From Coptis chinensis (lineage: Eukaryota > Streptophyta > Magnoliopsida > Ranunculales > Ranunculaceae), in assembly GCA_015680905.1 (NCBI GenBank), contig CM027382.1, positions 22,541,501 through 22,605,500 of the forward strand: a DNA stretch of 64,000 nt, given 5' to 3'. The notes below the pieces were generated by a model. That model searched no databases and was not told the DNA's origin. It saw only the letters and a program-made list of their open reading frames with translations. Below are positions 42,382 to 55,904 of the stretch, in pieces. Both the position numbers and the translations under genes were made by a program. Positions within the stretch are counted from its first letter, which is position 1, and each line of letters begins with the position of its first letter.

Positions 42382-43850
42382 GAAATATCAAAACAATATG
42401 CACAAGCATTCAGATGAAAGCAAACAGCATGCGTTCCATAACGTGCAAAATAAACGAACTGCCTGAGCAAACTCAGGAAACCAGTTCTTCAAATAAACGA
42501 ACGGCCACTTATGTGGACACCAGTTTGCTAACTATCAATAATATAAACTGCCCAGGTTTCCCCAAAGTATCAGCTCGTAATGTATCTAGGCCACGCCCAA
42601 ACTACTTCAAAAAGCGAACTGCCAAGGCAAGCCCGGGAAACCAGTTCTATTGTTATATAACCACTTACAAAGCTGAAATCAAACATTCTTCTCCCTCTCT
42701 TACAAACCCACAACAACGACTAGATAATAACAACAAAGACTACCAAACCAAAGAAAAGAAAAGATAACAGTAAAAATAATACAAGAAGAAAAATGGTGGT
42801 TACTAACCTCAGCTCTCGTACTCAGAAGAAGCAAGTGAGGAATTCTGCAGCTCTCCAAGTGTATACCACAAGCCACCTACCGGTTCATTTTTCGAAAAAA
42901 CACACACACACAATCATTTTATCTAACCCTTGCGTGCCACGTGTTCAAGCAAAATGAAGCGTCTCAGCCGCGACCTTTTCAAATCTGACGTACCACATGC
43001 CACCCACGTACTGAAACGGATCGCTCGCAAGTTCAAAATTCAAAATTGAAACTACCCACACCTTAACAGGTGCATAACACATGCCAGAAATGACCCGGTT
43101 ACGATGTTCACTCACACACTGCTCGCGTTCTCCCATGTGTTAAACACGTGCTATCGTTCTTTCTCAGCACATCGCTCTAACATCCAAAGCGACCTACTGA
43201 GATGGGGTTGTGTGAAGGAATAATATTCACATCCAATGAATATCAAGCACATGTCCAGCATAAACATCTTCACCAACCGACCTACGATCCTCGTCCTCAT
43301 AGCTCGCTTCATAGCGACTCGACAAAGGTAAGCGATTTGGTTAACCAATTACCAATCGACCTTATGTCTTCATCACACGAGCTCGCTTCATAGTGACTCG
43401 CTACACACGAACGACCTCTCTCAATAGCGATCTCCCAGACTCTCGATCACGCCAACGGTCAGTAATGTAAGTCTTAATTATCATCATCAATATCGTGGCT
43501 TCATGCACGCTTCACAATAAATGCTCTTAATCCGTCATCATGGCGTGCGAGTGACCTAAAGACCTGGATCTGACCTGATACGAGCCGGAGGTGCAAATCC
43601 CTTACCTATATGTAAGAGGATGAGGAACTACGTCTGACCTGATTCAAGTTTCCCCCTAGAAAGATAACTTGATATGTAGGCAGTTCTTCCATACGAACTC
43701 GGTCAAATCCATTCATCCCATCCAATCCTCTGATCAAACCTACGTTTGTAAGGATTACTAAAATCATCCTTTACAGGCAACAATGCCTGACATTGAGTTA
43801 AATTGAGAAAATTGGATCAAACTCCTCATATGTAAGGGACCCACCTCATT
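42382..43850. other. 3' UTR and probable LTR remnant of the Tat-like element
   Basis: No gene. 43555-43800 has blocks such as GAGGAACTACGTCTGACCTG and GTAGGCAGTTCTTCCATACG, sequences I associate with plant Tat LTRs. LTR ends were not resolved. Short repeats of GCTCGCTTCATAGCGACTCG occur at 43300-43400. Confidence 0.4.
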
Positions 43851-45597
43851 TGCCCTTTTATGGTTCAATGAGTAAAATATTTACTATTATAAGGTCAAAT
43901 AATTAAAATTGGTCGGATTTTCTCTTGATGTCCGGAGAATCTAGGAGAGAACAAAGAAATAGAATAAGAAAATAACTATTATAAAGCTTATATAAAAGAA
44001 GAGAAGAAGAAGAATGATTAACAAACCATGCATGTTGCAATCCCGACATGACAGAGACTGATAGGCCAATAGAATGAAGTGTACCAAAATGAAGGAATCA
44101 AAGATATGGTAGTTTCAACATTTAGCCAGATAGATTATCTGGCTATAAACTGAGCCTCCTTGTGCGACGTTTGACGTTTTAGTAACATAAAACCGTGAAC
44201 AACTCAATCCAAACTCTTTAAAAGACCTCTTCAACATCACACCTACACCAATTCTCTTTCTTGTCTAAAAGTCTAGTATTTCACTAAAGGGAAAATAGAG
44301 AGATTAAAGATAGCAGGAAGTGGTTCGAGTTTACAGACTATAAAATATTAAGGAAATTATTAGAGAACGAACACATAAATACTAATTCTATAGTGAAACT
44401 CAAAGCATTAAGTCCAAAACTATCGCTTAATCAAGTGTAATTGAAACACTCAAATCAACTATTTCTAAGAGAGGATTACCCTAAATTTAATCTACAGTTA
44501 TATGGAAATCTTACAGAGGCATTAGAGCATGATGGAATGGCATTGGAGATTATACATCACTAAACGAAAAATGAGTATTGGAATTCTAGTTGGGATCACA
44601 CAAATTTTAAAGGAAAAGCAATCTATTAGCGTAAACGGAAAACCACGGGAAGAGAGAAAATACAGCATGACGACATGCCATGCTTTACTATAATGATTCC
44701 TTTACTACCTCCAATCTAAAAAAAAATCTAACCTGAGAGCGCTATCGTAAATTATACTAGTCAAGGGTGTTATGCTTGAAAAATCATCCATCTAACACTA
44801 CTTGAAAACAAATAATCGAACTAACAATTAATCAAGTGTGAAACACTGTCATAGAATTGAGTTACTACTTTTTTTTTTTTGAAATGCACAAGTGTGAAAC
44901 ACTCGAATCAATTATTTCTATGGGAAGATTACCCTAAATTTAAACTGTAGTTACAGGGAACCCTTACAGAGAAATTAGAGCAAGATCTAATGGCATTGGA
45001 GATTATATATATATAGCTAAACAAAAAATGGGTATTGGAGATAACTGAAACTACATAAATTAAAATAATTGGGAAATAGGTATTGGGGATTACCTTTAAT
45101 TCATAAATGGGTTTAATTGTTCGACATGAAGATGGTGATTATGTCGGCAGGTGAAAAGATGAAGCCATGGAGGAGTGCTACATTCATCTGAAAGACCATC
45201 AGTACCAAAAATCTAATTAATTAAAACGTCAAGAAAAGAGACGGGAGATAGAGAGTTTATGGGGTTGGAGTTTACCTTTCAAGAGAGCAACTAACCTCTT
45301 GCGACCATTGTAACTGAGACAATGAACATTTTCATAAGAAACTAACAATTATCAAAATAAATATGACATATTGTGTACAACAAATACCAAATTCACAATA
45401 TAACACACTTTGATATATACCCGAGATATATTGTCTTGTATTATAAAACTCGAGATACATTAGTGAGGTTTCATCACACAATGATAGCTCTGAGTCTAGT
45501 CATCACACTTGTTAAAGGCATCTGATTACCACCTTTAAGCCTTTGCTATGTTTCCTCCTTCCGCATTAACTCCTCTCGAGACTCAAAAATGGAGACC
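43851..45597. repeat. Non-coding, with a ~190 bp direct repeat
   Basis: 44432-44620 and 44888-45075 are diverged direct copies (shared GATTACCCTAAATTTAA, ATGGCATTGGAGATTATA). Nothing coding is visible. Confidence 0.5.
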
Positions 45598-47418
45598 TGT
45601 ATGCACAAAAATGTGTACCTAGGTCTATGCAATTGATTTTAGAGTCGCCACTAACTTTATTAAGGAAAAGTTAAGTAAAACCTATGTGAAGGACTAGCCC
45701 TCGAAACTAGATGATTATTAGGTTCGGGAGTTCAAGGTACGATGTGGGAAGGTGTTAGGCACCCACGCTCGCCAGGTAAAACCAGCCTTACTTCTATTAA
45801 GGTGTAATGTATTAAGATAGGCGAACGAAGAAAGCTTGAAAAATTAATCTACCAAATTGGATGATCTTCACTAAATTATTTAAAAGCAAATGAATATATG
45901 CTATAGTAAAACTAAAAAAAAAATAATCCTAATATGCAATACTAATTAAAATAAAAGATAAAAGAAAGATGTCACCTTGTTTGGAATGTTGCCTCATACT
46001 TGATTGTAGATTGATTGATTGATTGATGATCTCGATTGATTATTGATAAATGATGATGATAAACCTGATTTGGAATTGACAACTATGAATTTTGGATTGA
46101 AATAGGTGATTTGAGAAAAAAACAACTTTTGGTGAAAAGAAACTTCTACTCAAAATCGAAAGAGGGGAAAAGAAAACTAAAGACAAAAACACGAAGAACT
46201 TCATTAGAAAAACCTGAAGTCGAAATTTTACCTTCAACTCCAGATTAAACTAAAGAAATTCTACTATAGAATGATGAAAAAAAAAAAAAAAAAAAAAAAA
46301 ACACTCAAGAAAAGAAAACTACTAGGCTATTAGCTCTGAATATCTAGGTCCAAATTATTAACTCCGAATTCCTAGCTCCAAATCCTTAGCTCTAGATGTT
46401 TTTTGTGGGTGAATGAGACCCATATTTATAGCTTTTGGGCGTGGATTCAAATATGGTAATGAGTTTGATCCAATGGCTGAGTATTGATGAAGAAAAAATC
46501 CAATGGCTTGATCTCTTTCTGGTTGCACCTCCTAAATCTAGCCCTTGATTCAAGAGGTGGGATAAGGGGTGTGATCTTGGCCCTTGAGCTTTGGATCTTT
46601 CAGATGGATTAGGGCAAAAAATCAAGCCCTACATGTCCTCAATGAGCCCATAATCCAGGGTTTCCAAACATGGCTCCAAAATGGCATATTCTCTAGAATA
46701 TTCTTGATTTTAGGGATCAAATCAAATCAAACAATAAAGGAAGGTTCTCTAGATTTTTTGGAGGCTTGAAAATGGGCTAGAAACACTAATGAAAAGGTCC
46801 AACTCGATCTGGATCCACAGTCCACGAGCACAAGTCCAAAATCCACAAAAAAACCCATTTTGACCATATTTTCAATGCTATAAATTCTCTTTGACCGGGT
46901 CAAAATTAGGCAAGCTCATCTTCACAAAAAATGTTAATTAATCCATTAGGAAGGTCCATGAACTCTTAAAAATACCCTTGGGTCAAAATCTTACTCCAAA
47001 AAATCATTGCACTCAACAGTGCGCACAACGGGCTAAAACGGGATAGGGCAAGATTAGGGTTTCTGAAATCCAAAAGGAACCTAGGCAAGCTTGTACCCAT
47101 TTCGAAGGATTTTTCAAGGGGAATTCAAATATGAAATAATCTCATCCAAAGAAAGAGTGGAAAAAACGAGATTTGGGCTCCAAAGGGTTACAGGGGCATT
47201 TTGGTCATTTTCAACTCAAAACTCAGAAAGCAACGAAACTTCAGCCATAGCCAGAACATGATGAGGAGAGTCTAAAGACGTGAAAAGAAGATGAAAAGAA
47301 AGAAGTTTGATGTAGAAAAGAAGACTCTAGAAAGCAAATCAACTTATATGATCAAATTTAATTCAAGACAAAATCGTGAATGAATTATGTGCGGGGGTGC
47401 AAAATGGGGTGTCTACGA
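45598..47418 (-). repeat. Putative solo LTR
   Basis: On the minus strand it would start GTAGACACCCCATTTTGCAC and end ACATTTTTGTGCATACA, about 1.8 kb. The plus strand carries TTTAGAGTCGCCACTAA and GGTGTTAGGCACCCACGCTC, motifs recurrent in plant LTR elements. No internal region or matching TSD was found, so boundaries are tentative. It includes an A-run at 46272-46301. Confidence 0.45.
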
Positions 47419-49450
47419 TTTGCCCCTCTTTGGTGAGGAGGTTGCTTGCAACTGAGCGGCAAAGCCATAGAGACAAACCATTTTTGCCAAGCTCCGTAAA
47501 AAAAAGATCTCATGCAAATTTTTGAAAATTCATTTGAAAAATATTTTTTGAAATAGGGCTTTTCCCTAGATATTTGAAATCCTCAATTTTTTTTCAAGTT
47601 GTTTGTGAGGGCTTAAAAATGATTGAATGTTGGTGGATGTATCGAACGGACTTATACCACGTAACTTGGTAACTGGATTATCTGTGGAAGCATCGGACGG
47701 ACTTATACCACAAGACAAAATATCAATGTTAGCGGAAGCATCGGACGGACTTACACCGCATAACATGATAATGGTTGATTGAAAAATATTTTCTGAAAAT
47801 GATGAACAACTTTTTTTTTTTGAAATCAAGGGACAAATTTTTTTGAAATCTGATATTTTTCAAATTCATTTTAGAAAACTGGTGAAATTAAATGGATAGA
47901 TCAATTCATTCATGATTTTGAGTTAGATTAAAGATTCTCATATAATGGTGATAACCAAACACTGACGAAAGACTCACCGGGGAGAGCAAGAAGATCAACT
48001 GGGGATGGGAGATTCTAAAGAAAATGGAAGAAGACACAGACGAACATTGCTGGAGAAAATAAGAGATGTGCTGGAGATGAAAGATGGATGCTGGGGATGA
48101 TGTTATTCAAGTTCAATCAATCAATCAATCAATTACATTCAAGTACTCGGATTGGAAAAGACTGTCACTATGAGTTCAGGTTGATCCATCCGCGGATTAA
48201 ATGACATTGTTCATGAACAATTTTTGTGTTGCACAAATGGAGTTACCGAAATGATATTAATGATCAAGTGGTTGCCAATAGTGCGGTGGAGAAAACAAAA
48301 TTTGATGAATATTTTCTCATCTTGGAGGAGGTAATTCCCTAAACATTTAAAGCCCTTAAGATATTTCGGTCACAAGTCAAAACCTCAATTCGATTCAGCC
48401 CTCTTTAAAGGCTTTTAAAATTTCGGGCTTTTGGGCCTATATATTTTCTTTTTTACTACATCAGCTTTAAAACTCATTTATATTACAAAAATGTACAATA
48501 ATCTACAAACTCAAAGTCCAACCAATCTAAGTAATAATCCTGTATAAGTCCAAAATTTAAAATGCACATCCACAATCTAATGAACTCAAGACATCGAGAG
48601 AATTTGTTCTTCCTCAGACTCAAACCTCACTAAAATTACATTTAACATTGAAATACATAGACAAATAATTATATTATCATTTTAAAGGAAGAAGTAATAT
48701 ATATAAAGAAGAAACATAATAGTTTTGGTTAAGTGGTCATGGAAGTTGTTAAACTATTTGTAATATCATAAATTATTTCTATAATAGATTCAAACAAATA
48801 TAATATTACCTTTCTTCTAATTTAAAAGTGATTCAAGCTTTGTATATGGAAATGAAAATATTGGCTTTTGAACAAGTGATGGAGAAAGGTTTGAGATTAC
48901 AAATGTCATTTTTCCGACAAAGGTTGTTTTTGGTTTCTATGTTACAAATGTCTCAGATTTTGCTTTAATGGTGTGGAAGGAAATCTTTAGTTTTAGACTT
49001 GGCTTGGATGTGAATAAAAATATAATTTATAAGAAATAAGTCGGAAAAGAAATTGAGAATAATAAGTTATGGACTTTGACTTGATGATCAAAAGGAATAA
49101 AGTCTTATTTTTTATTAGTGCTTTCATTGTTCTTACGTGGTGCTAAGTCGACAAGTTTTTGTTATATAAAACAAGTTATTGGAAGACTTCTTGGGTGTAA
49201 GTGATAAATTACAGCGACAATGTTATTTTAATTGAAAATATTTAACAAATTGGACAATTATGGTCAATGTGCATTTATAGTGAAAGTATGAAGCAGGCCG
49301 GTTAGGGCTTGGTTAGGGTCCGCCTATGTTTTAGAATCTTAGCCCTAGCCCCCGCCTAGAAGGCATTTAGGCCCGGCCACCCTAAAACGCGGAGGGTTTT
49401 TCGGTCAAAAAAAGTGGTCGTTAGGGCCAAATTCCCACCCCTAGTAAGAA
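47419..49450. other. Degenerate TE-like DNA, no gene
   Basis: Contains three ~52 bp units at 47638-47770 (GAAGCATCGGACGGACTTA). On the minus strand these read as a repeated GISPSDAST peptide in an 87-codon frame (47829-47566); I cannot assign it. 47980-48100 repeats CTGGGGATG-type motifs. 48360-49280 is AT-rich. 49290-49440 is GC-richer, with GGCCCGGCC and CCCACCCCTAG. Confidence 0.4.
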
Positions 49451-49534
49451 CCCCATGGTACTAATATTCATCATTTTTTATTTATTTTTGAAAAGTTATT
49501 GGAATTTTTCTGGAAAGTTTTTTTTTTTTTTGTC

Positions 49535-49700
49535 AAACTTGGTCAACTGTCAAAACTGGTCAAAACCGGGTCAATTGGTGAGAACCGGGTCAAACAGCTC
49601 AAACTGGGTCAAACAGGACAAAACCGGGTCAGTCTAGACCAACCGGGTCAAACTAGTGAAAACCGAGTCAGACTGGCCCAAACCGGGTCAGACACTAGGA
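49535..49700. repeat. Minisatellite AAACCGGGTCAAACNGGTC
   Basis: About eight degenerate 18-20 bp units of AAACCGGGTCA / AACTGGTCA are arranged head to tail. Confidence 0.8.
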
Positions 49701-50038
49701 CCAAAAAGAAAACAGGTCAGGACGTCAAATTAGATTTGGGCCTAAAAACTAACTTGATTTTGTATCAAGTGAACTTGCTAAAAACAAAAAACAAGGGCCA
49801 CCCCACCGCCTGTGAGAAACTAAAGGAGGAATCTCAGGACAAAAATGAAACTTCCAAATTCAAAATAGAAAGAGAAACCGCCTTATTCGCTTTTCTTACC
49901 TTCCAAAACACATGAACAAGTACTGAGCCTACAGCTCTATTCCGGCTTTATTCCCTTCTCTTGTTAAGGCCCATCAGCACTTTCCATTTGTGATTCAAGC
50001 AAGGACCTGCAACTTCTAAAAGCTGGAGCAAAGGAACG

Positions 50039-50145
50039 CTATATATAGGCTTGAGGAGGTGCATACGTACCTCAACAACTTTTTTCACAACCGGTACAGA
50101 GAGTCAACATGGCAGCCTCCTCACAGTCGTCTTCTTCAAGCCATG
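50039..50145 (+). promoter_or_regulatory. Orphan promoter with first exon
   Basis: CTATATATAGGC (50039-50050) is a consensus TATA box. ATG 50109 lies 59 bases after it in good context (GTCAACATGGC), encoding MAASSQSSSSSHG, then a donor (G|GTAAGC) at 50145/50146. No further exon can be recognised downstream. It may be a displaced first exon of a host gene. The call rests on signal arrangement only. Confidence 0.4.
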
Positions 50146-52742
50146 GTAAGCTTGTTTTTCTTCCTTTGGTTCATGTCAAGTTCTTCTCTCATCTTTTTTT
50201 TAGTCAGCAAAAAATTGTCATGTTCCAAATTTCTAAACAATTACAAAGTGAATATTTGAAATATAAATATCTCAAACATCACACGGTTCAATTGTCTAAA
50301 AACCCAGGCTATGACGGGGTGGATACAACACATGTCAAACCTTAAAACCCACATCATAAAGAATCAACTTCACAACAAAATATCTCCAAAATTTCTCAAC
50401 CATCACTTTATTTAAAGACTATCTTCCGTTCAAAAATCATCATATAAAACTCTAAGAATAATAGGTCTTCAACATCGTATTCTCATGTCATATGAATATG
50501 CAACTACGTTATTAGATATTTCCAAAAAGATCAGACCTATTAAAATAAACTCTCGGACTGCTCCAGAAACAAATCCAAATCAAACGCCGCGGTTCCACTG
50601 CCTTCCACTTATGTTCCCAAGAACACACCCACATTGCCAAAACAAAGCAAACATGGGTCAGCAAAATGAAATTTGTTGGTATGAGTAGACTAACCACATA
50701 TAAACATTATCATACTTTAATTATTCAAACAAACACTTTATATTTTCCCATAACTTAATCATTTTCAGCTTTGAAGACGGGTAGTTCCGTCATTTCAACC
50801 GGCAGAATTTCTTCCCAAGCAAGACTTCCATTCTATTAACTCATTATCATAACTTGTTTTTATAACTAGGTAACTGAATTAAAACTTACTGATATCCACT
50901 TTTGGATAAGGGTAGGACCGCATCCCTGCACAAAATATTATTAAGTCCTACCTTCCTGTAAACGGAAATTAGAAATTCTAAATAAACATATAAAAATATC
51001 CTATCAGTATTCAAATGCAAGTCCAAGCACACCCGTACAATCAATGAATACAACTAACCCGCAAGGCGAATACCTTAGTTCCTCTTTAGGGCAGTCCAAA
51101 CAATATGGTCATTCATGACACATTCAATGAATACCCGGGTCATTCATGGGGCACATTCAATGAATACCCATTTATAACGCTAACGAGCCATTTATGGCAC
51201 ATTCAAAAAATGTCCACCTAACATATGACATCATCAGTCATAAAACTCATTTCCAAAACTTGAGGCGTGGAGAGTTCTAAAAGAGTACGGTAAATTTGTT
51301 TTGCATTATTGAATTTTATTGTATATATTATTTCAGAGAACGAAGGAGTATCTTGTTTCTTGTATTATTATTTACGCGTTATTAATATATCGATGTCTAA
51401 ATGTCATAACGTCGTATATCATAAAAGCTGAAATATCACATAGTAGTTAATACACGTACACTCGTATATAGAAGGGTTTTAGCCTAAAGACAAACATGCT
51501 AATAGCCCTAGACCTATCCTAATATACCAAATCATAATCAAGTCAAAGGTCAAATTGGGTCAACTTGTCAAAGTCAAAGTCAACTTGCCAAGGGTCAACA
51601 ACAGTCAACCAGCCAAGTCAACAGCAGTCAACCAGTCCCAAACTCTTCTAACCCAAAAGCCCAAAGTCTAAAACAAAAATCCAAATTGAAATCTCAAAAA
51701 TTAAAACATTCAAGCCCAAAACAAAATAGATCTCGGCCCAAGCCCAACTAAGGAATAGTGTCATCTTCCTCACCAGCTCCTCTTCTCCACCACCGGCCCT
51801 CCAAAACCACCAGTTGGTTCGGTCCAACTAAGGTATCCGAACACAACTCAATTACCATGCACGCGGGAGTACTAGATGACACTCATAGTCATCTTCTCCC
51901 TCCGATTTATTCTCCACCGAACCACCAACACCAACCCCTATCCAACCACCACCAACAACCCACCGAAAATCACCCAAAACAAAACCCTTACAACTTTAAC
52001 AAAAGTAAAAACCCCAATTCTTAAATTCCAAATTCTTCAACCAATGCTAGCTCTGGAAATTTCTCGCCGCCATTAACGACTTCTACAAGCTTCGCCACCG
52101 CCTTTCCCTCACTCTACAGCACTCACACACCCAATCAATCCTTAATAATCAACATCAAATCCACATTATAACATCACAGCAAATTCAACCAAAACAATCG
52201 CATTCACACAAAACAAAAACAAGTCGAAGTTGGTTCTTTTGGCTTAAAACCAAAGATAGATAATAATACATAAGTCGACCATCGCTTTTACAAAGAGCCA
52301 ACATCAATTTAATACCCTCGCTTTTAAGTTTTCCGGAGACAAATGGTTATTCAAAGTTGTATAATGGTTAATGCTAAATAGTATATCCTAAATTAGACTC
52401 CTACAACAAGATATGAACGGTAAAAATCATATTGGTTCCATCCTCATGCAATCTACAAGAAGCTAAACGAAAACTTTATAAAAACATAATATATCTACTT
52501 TCACCTTTTAGCGCTCGACTATCAAACCGGCTACCGAGAAAAATCTTCCTTATCTTCTTTTAATAAAACCCTTTTTTTTCTGTATAAAAGTTTTTATGTG
52601 TTTTTCCCCAAAAACTCTACATGAGGATCCCCCTTTCACTTTTAAAAAACCTTCGAAAAAAAACAAGGCTAAAACTTATCTATTTACTTACGGGACTTTT
52701 ATCCTTAACTGATAGTTATCCTATATTTAGTTTAACCTATTA

Positions 52743-52789
<47 letters not shown>

Positions 52790-52890
52790 AGAAAAGTAAA
52801 AGTAAAACACGTGGTGTTATAAAAACAAAATGCATAGTATACACATGCATGCTATTGTTAACCAATCATTACATTTAATATCGCATTTGC
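50146..52890. repeat. Non-coding TE debris with microsatellites
   Basis: No gene. 50305-50335 holds TATGACGGGGTGGATACA, similar in reverse to chromovirus LTR starts. 51105-51205 repeats CATTCATG..GCACATTCAATGAATACCC. 51540-51620 repeats GTCAACnnGTCAA. 52745-52788 is (ATT)n. 51740-52020 is C-rich. Confidence 0.45.
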
Positions 52891-53221
52891 ACTATATATA
52901 AACACACGTAACTCGAAAGCACAAAATGAAAAAGAATTTACATACCTTTGGGCCGACGTCCAAACAGCCAGTAAGAGAGACAAAGAGAAACATACCTTTG
53001 GGTGAAATCACGTCCAACAAAAGATGTTGAAGAACGTGGCGACAAAGTGACATCACCGAATTAATGTCTCGCCATATCAAGATCGTCGCGACAAATCCTT
53101 AGAACATCTTTCTAATGGGTCGCCCGCATTGATATATGGCAATGGTGGCTCTACAATGCAGTGGTAAACCAAAACGCCTCTTTACTCCCTTCAATTTATT
53201 ATTGAAGCTCATCTTGTTCAC
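52891..53221. other. Left flank of element Z, exon-like on minus strand
   Basis: On the minus strand, 53080-52892 is open. It contains two similar donor-like sites (CCCAAAGGTATGT) 44 bp apart, at about 52998 and 52954, after the coding-like RHVLQHLLLDVISPKG. It could be a fragment of an interrupted host gene. Bases 53217-53221 (TTCAC) are the Z target-site duplication. Confidence 0.3.
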
Positions 53222-54692
53222 TGATAAGAGCCCAAAACTGTAGTTTGAACCCTGTAACAGTCATACTTTTAGACCAATTATGTGAGTAATAATTAAGAGT
53301 TAATACCGACACGTGTTTTATGCGTTTCAGGCTTCAAAGTCAATTATGTGCAGAAATGTGCCACTTTGATGAGATAAAGGAGCAATGGTTGGTTGCTAAG
53401 GAGTTCTGTAATTAAAGGCCAATATTCAAGAAGACAAAGCCTTTCTAAAGCCCGGTCAAAGCTGAAAAGTCAAAGTCAACGTGGGCGTAAACAAAGACAC
53501 AAAGTCGCCGAGAACTTCCGGCGGCCAGATCTTTGGACTCGACCACTGAATTGGGTCTACCTTATGTCCAAACGACCGGCTCGGAAAGAGCTTTCCAATG
53601 GTCCAAGCCTTGGCCCAATCAGAGGAGCATAAGTGGACGAAAAGTCTGTCGAAGTCAACTGCAGCTGAATAGGCCTTTTTGGACTGAAAGAATTGGGTTT
53701 TGGGTCTAATTCTCTGGCCCAAAACATGGCTCCAAGCCCATGCACGATTTTTGGATCTGAAACATATAAAAACAAAAGCTTAGCTCTTTGTTAATGGTAG
53801 CTAGTTAGACCTAAAACTATAGATAATTCTAGATCTATTTTTCATTAATTAAATGAAGTTTAGTTTAAATTCAATTCTTGTTTTAGATTAAACTCTTAAA
53901 TCATTGATTAGATAAATAAATTAGTAGATTCTTATTCATTTCGATTTTGTCATTTACAATTGTTTAGATCTAAATTCCCTTATTACTTGTTATTCATTTC
54001 CTAGTTATTACCTGCGATTTCAATTATTGTTTAGATAAATTGCATAAAGATAGAATTTTTATATGATGTCTAGTTTTAAATCAATGGGAAATGATAGTGG
54101 TATGAATCAAGGCTAAACCTCCATTAGAGGAGTTGAAGAAGCCTTGATGACGCTTGATCTTTGTTAAACTTAGAAATCGTCGCGGATAATTATTCCACTC
54201 TAGAAATCCATTAATTCACCATGAGAATGGATTTAATCGCCACATGCTAGTTATGAATGGTAGAAATGCCATGTATAATTAGGGATTATAATTACTATTT
54301 TGATATCTAAGCATTCAATTTGGATCACAACGAAGTCTTTTTGTTAGTAGGATTAAGTCGAGTTAAGGCAGATTCAATTCCCTTTAATTCTTTATCTAGA
54401 TTTAAACCCTTAGCATTCTCTCATTTCGTTATTCGTAACTTGTTAATTGAATTCACTTCATAGTATAGAATTCCCCTCGTAAATCTCTCATTAGACTTAA
54501 GACCGATTAATTATACTAGAAAACATTCCATGCTAAAGAACTAGGAGTGGAACGAATTTGTTACTCCACTCTATTTTAATAGAATTGAGAGTAGAAAACT
54601 TGATAAATTAGGCTCGTAATAAGTTTTAGTTTACTTACGTTTTGAGTTTCATCGTTCATTTCGTAGGTAAACTATCATTTTTATGTTTATCA
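53222..54692 (+). repeat. Z 5' LTR
   Basis: Starts TGATAAGAGCCCAAAACTGT and ends TTTATCA before the PBS. It has a TATA box at 53765-53772. Confidence 0.9.
53765..53772 (+). promoter_or_regulatory. TATA box of Z 5' LTR
   Basis: TATAAAAA in the context AACATATAAAAACAAAAGCT, conserved at 62048-62055 in the 3' LTR, about 545 bases into each LTR. Confidence 0.6.
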
Positions 54693-54694
54693 AA

Positions 54695-54707
54695 TGGCGC
54701 CGCTGCC
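54695..54707 (+). other. Z primer binding site (tRNA-Asp type)
   Basis: TGGCGCCGCTGCC, two bases after the LTR end, is one mismatch from the Athila/Tat consensus and closely related to the X PBS. Confidence 0.85.
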
Positions 54708-54889
54708 ATCTTAATCTCATTCAAGACAAGAATTCAATTGATTGAATCCAAGGGGCAATCCCCCATTCTCTACCACCCACCCTTTTAATTTTTCATTCTT
54801 ATTTCTTGAATTTTTGGAACTGTTCTTTGTTTAGGCATAGGGGCTACGGATTCACAAAGGAAAATACAACAGTAAAGGTATTTGTAAAT

Positions 54890-55500
54890 TTCTAAAAATT
54901 CTAAAAAATTACAGGTGTAATCCTTAATGTGTTATTGATTTACTGTAATTTTGTCAGAAATTTCCTAATTGTTTTACCTTGTGAACAAATACGATCTTTA
55001 CAGTGCCGCATTTCAGTTTTCAAACCGTGTGTTCTTGGAAAAACTATCGAGTAAGGTTACTTAGGCAGTTCTAAAAATTCTATAATTTTTACAGGAGTAT
55101 CTATCGTACGTCAGGAGCTTGCAGCAAAAATTTGACGAGTTTTTGAATTGTTTTGACCTCCTAAATAGTGGAGTGTTTCCAGTGTGTTTCTGCAGTTTTG
55201 CAAACACTTAATTTCTGGAACACCAACTCATAAGGAGAGTTTGTAGAACTCCAATTGCTCTAAAGTTTTTACAAAAATAAGTAGGATCTGTCAGGAGTCT
55301 CCAGTAAAAATTTGGCAATTTTTGGCTTTGTTTTGATGGGATAACCATTCGGTTGTTTGTATTGTGTCCGAAAACTGTTTTGCAAACTTTGCAGGGCAGG
55401 AGAGGGACTTTCATAGCTCTGATTAATCTGAAATTTTACAGGCTACTTGATAGACGTCTTAGCAAATTACTGTAAAAATTTCAAATTTTTTGGAGTACGT
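54890..55500. repeat. Degenerate ~175 bp tandem array in Z leader
   Basis: Four diverged units can be aligned on TTCTAAAAATTC..TTTTTACAGG (acagg-type anchors near 54912, 55093, 55271, 55438). They share CAGTTTTGCAAAC and GTAAAAATTT..AATT blocks. This untranslated leader lies between PBS and ORF. Confidence 0.55.
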
Positions 55501-55904
55501 TAAAATGCCTAAAACTCAAAAATTGACCTGAGCACACCTGCGCCCAAACGCCTGGAACTTCGAGTGTCTTGAGCGCACATGCGCCCAAACAGAGCGCGAC
55601 TACGCCCTAAACTGCTGAATTTGTCCGATTTCCTTAGGTTTGTTCTAAATTTTTATTTCTTCAAGTCATTCAGTGTTTCTAACATCATACAAACACTGAG
55701 ATCGCGTATACAAGACGTTATTCGTAGTTTAAGCAAGGAGGCAGTGTGCTTCTTTCACTCCTTGTTTCTTCTGTCAGAGGAGTTTTAATTCTAGTATAAT
55801 CAGGCTTGTTTTCTTAAAACAAAATACCACACGCCTATCTAGAAATGTATGCTTAGAGTTGTGGTTGCATATTAATTGCCCTATAATATATTTGAAAAAC
55901 CAAT

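Noticed and set aside
45593..47422. TSD for the putative solo LTR
   Set aside because: The flanks (AGACC versus ATTTG) do not match, and one end deviates from TG..CA.
52621..52878. ORF with a poly-Tyr run
   Set aside because: Produced by the (ATT)n microsatellite; no other coding signal.
53393..53775. ORFs inside the Z LTRs (also at 61678-62058)
   Set aside because: They lie within LTR U3 sequence, recur only because the LTR is repeated, and have no domain or conserved frame.
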